The notes under the pieces are model-generated. The model was not told where the DNA came from and did not search any database. It was given only the letters and a program-made list of their open reading frames with translations. The position numbers and the translations under genes are program-made. Of a DNA stretch of 15,348 nucleotides, positions 14,765-15,348 are shown in pieces (the stretch's first letter is position 1; every line of letters starts with the position of its first letter). Source of the stretch: Baffinella frigidus (Eukaryota > Cryptophyceae > Cryptomonadales > Baffinellaceae); the NCBI GenBank assembly GCA_026770585.1, contig MU646321.1:1155856-1171203 (forward strand), written 5' to 3'.

Positions 14765-15185
14765 TCACCCCTCTACCCTACGCACTATACCCTACACCCT
14801 ACACCCTACACCCTACACCCTACACCCTACACCCTACACCCTACACCCTACACCCTACACCCCAACCCCCTCTACCCTACACCCTACACCCCTTAACCCT
14901 ATACCACCCAAACCCTGTACCACCAAGCTGCACCGGTACCCCCCCTAACCCCTACACACCCTACACCCTACACACCACACACTACACCCTACACCCCACA
15001 CCATGCACCCTAAACCCGACGCCCTGTACCCGAAATCCAAAACCCGAAATCCGAGGTCGAGCTCCGCGGAGAGCACCCAGCTGCACCGGCACCCCCCTAA
15101 CCCCTACACACCCTATACCCTATACCCTATACCCTACACCCTACACCCTGCACCCTACACCATGCACCCTATACCCGATGCCTTA
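14765..15185. repeat. CCCTACA arrays with CCCTATA variants
   Basis: Homogeneous blocks at 14780-14868, 14950-15000 and 15110-15160, split by exon 12 3' fragments. CCCTACA is the complement of the TGTAGGG block at position 1. Confidence 0.95.
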
Positions 15186-15251
15186 TACCCGAGATTCAAA
15201 ACCCGAAATCCGAGGTCGAGCTTCGTGGGTGGGGCACCGAGATGCACCGGT
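14926..15251 (+). pseudogene. Three 3' copies of exon 12
   Basis: GCTGCACCG-GTACCCC at 14929, a longer copy near 15054-15090 (ending GCACCG-GCACCC, donor lost) and 15213-15251 (VELRGWGTEMHR with G/GTACCCC). They alternate with CCCTACA arrays. Confidence 0.65.
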
Positions 15252-15286
15252 ACCCCCCTCACCCCTACTCCTCCCCGCCCCTGTGT

Positions 15287-15348
15287 AAACCCGAAACCCG
15301 AAACCCGAAACCCGAACCCCGAAACCCGAAACCCGAACCCCGAAACCC
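15287..15348. repeat. CCCGAAA array at window end
   Basis: CCCGAAA with two CCCCGAA units; it continues past the window. Confidence 0.95.

Noticed and set aside
14765-14948. CRISPR-like array
   Set aside because: Units are 7 bases and contiguous, without spacers.

Overview
This is nuclear DNA of a eukaryote, most likely a microalga or related protist. The coding sequence lies in short exons (51 to 215 bases) with GT..AG borders, GC-rich third positions and introns built largely from telomere-like heptamers (CCCTAAA, CCCCAAA, CCCGAAA, CCCTACA, CCCTCAA). CCCTAAA is the plant/green-alga telomere unit and also occurs in several other protist groups. I cannot name the species. There is no bacterial gene organisation, rRNA, tRNA or CRISPR array that I can see.

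Two spliced genes diverge from a shared promoter region of about 260 bases (4792-5053). The minus-strand gene starts at 4791 and runs down to at least 136. Its seven exons (4791-4699, 4523-4456, 4148-4076, 3759-3655, 2651-2496, 2191-2129, 186-136) keep one reading frame for 203 codons. A stretch near residues 140-190 resembles the conserved N-terminal core of Mediator subunit MED1. The plus-strand gene starts at 5054 and runs to at least 14756. Its twelve exons keep one frame for 380 codons and encode a multi-pass membrane protein that I cannot name. Both genes run out of the window.

The most striking property is that almost every exon is accompanied by one to seven partial or complete extra copies of itself, with pieces of adjacent intron, scattered between heptamer arrays. 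Most copies are truncated, frameshifted or run into stops. A few (6897-6979, 11672-11762, 3491-3417) keep splice sites and the correct phase, so they could be alternative exons.

The introns also hold several families of short inverted-repeat elements. There is a roughly 211-base palindromic MITE in three copies with 2-base target duplications. A 172-base MITE sits in the TA of a spare exon-9 copy. A hairpin family (AAGTTGAC..GTCAACTT) has eight copies, several adjoining exon copies. Three further families are present. Layout: 1-4150 introns and exons of the minus gene; 4150-5600 the 5' ends of both genes; 5600-10200 plus-gene exons 3-7 with their copies and most hairpin elements; 10200-15348 exons 8-12 with copies between long C-rich heptamer arrays.
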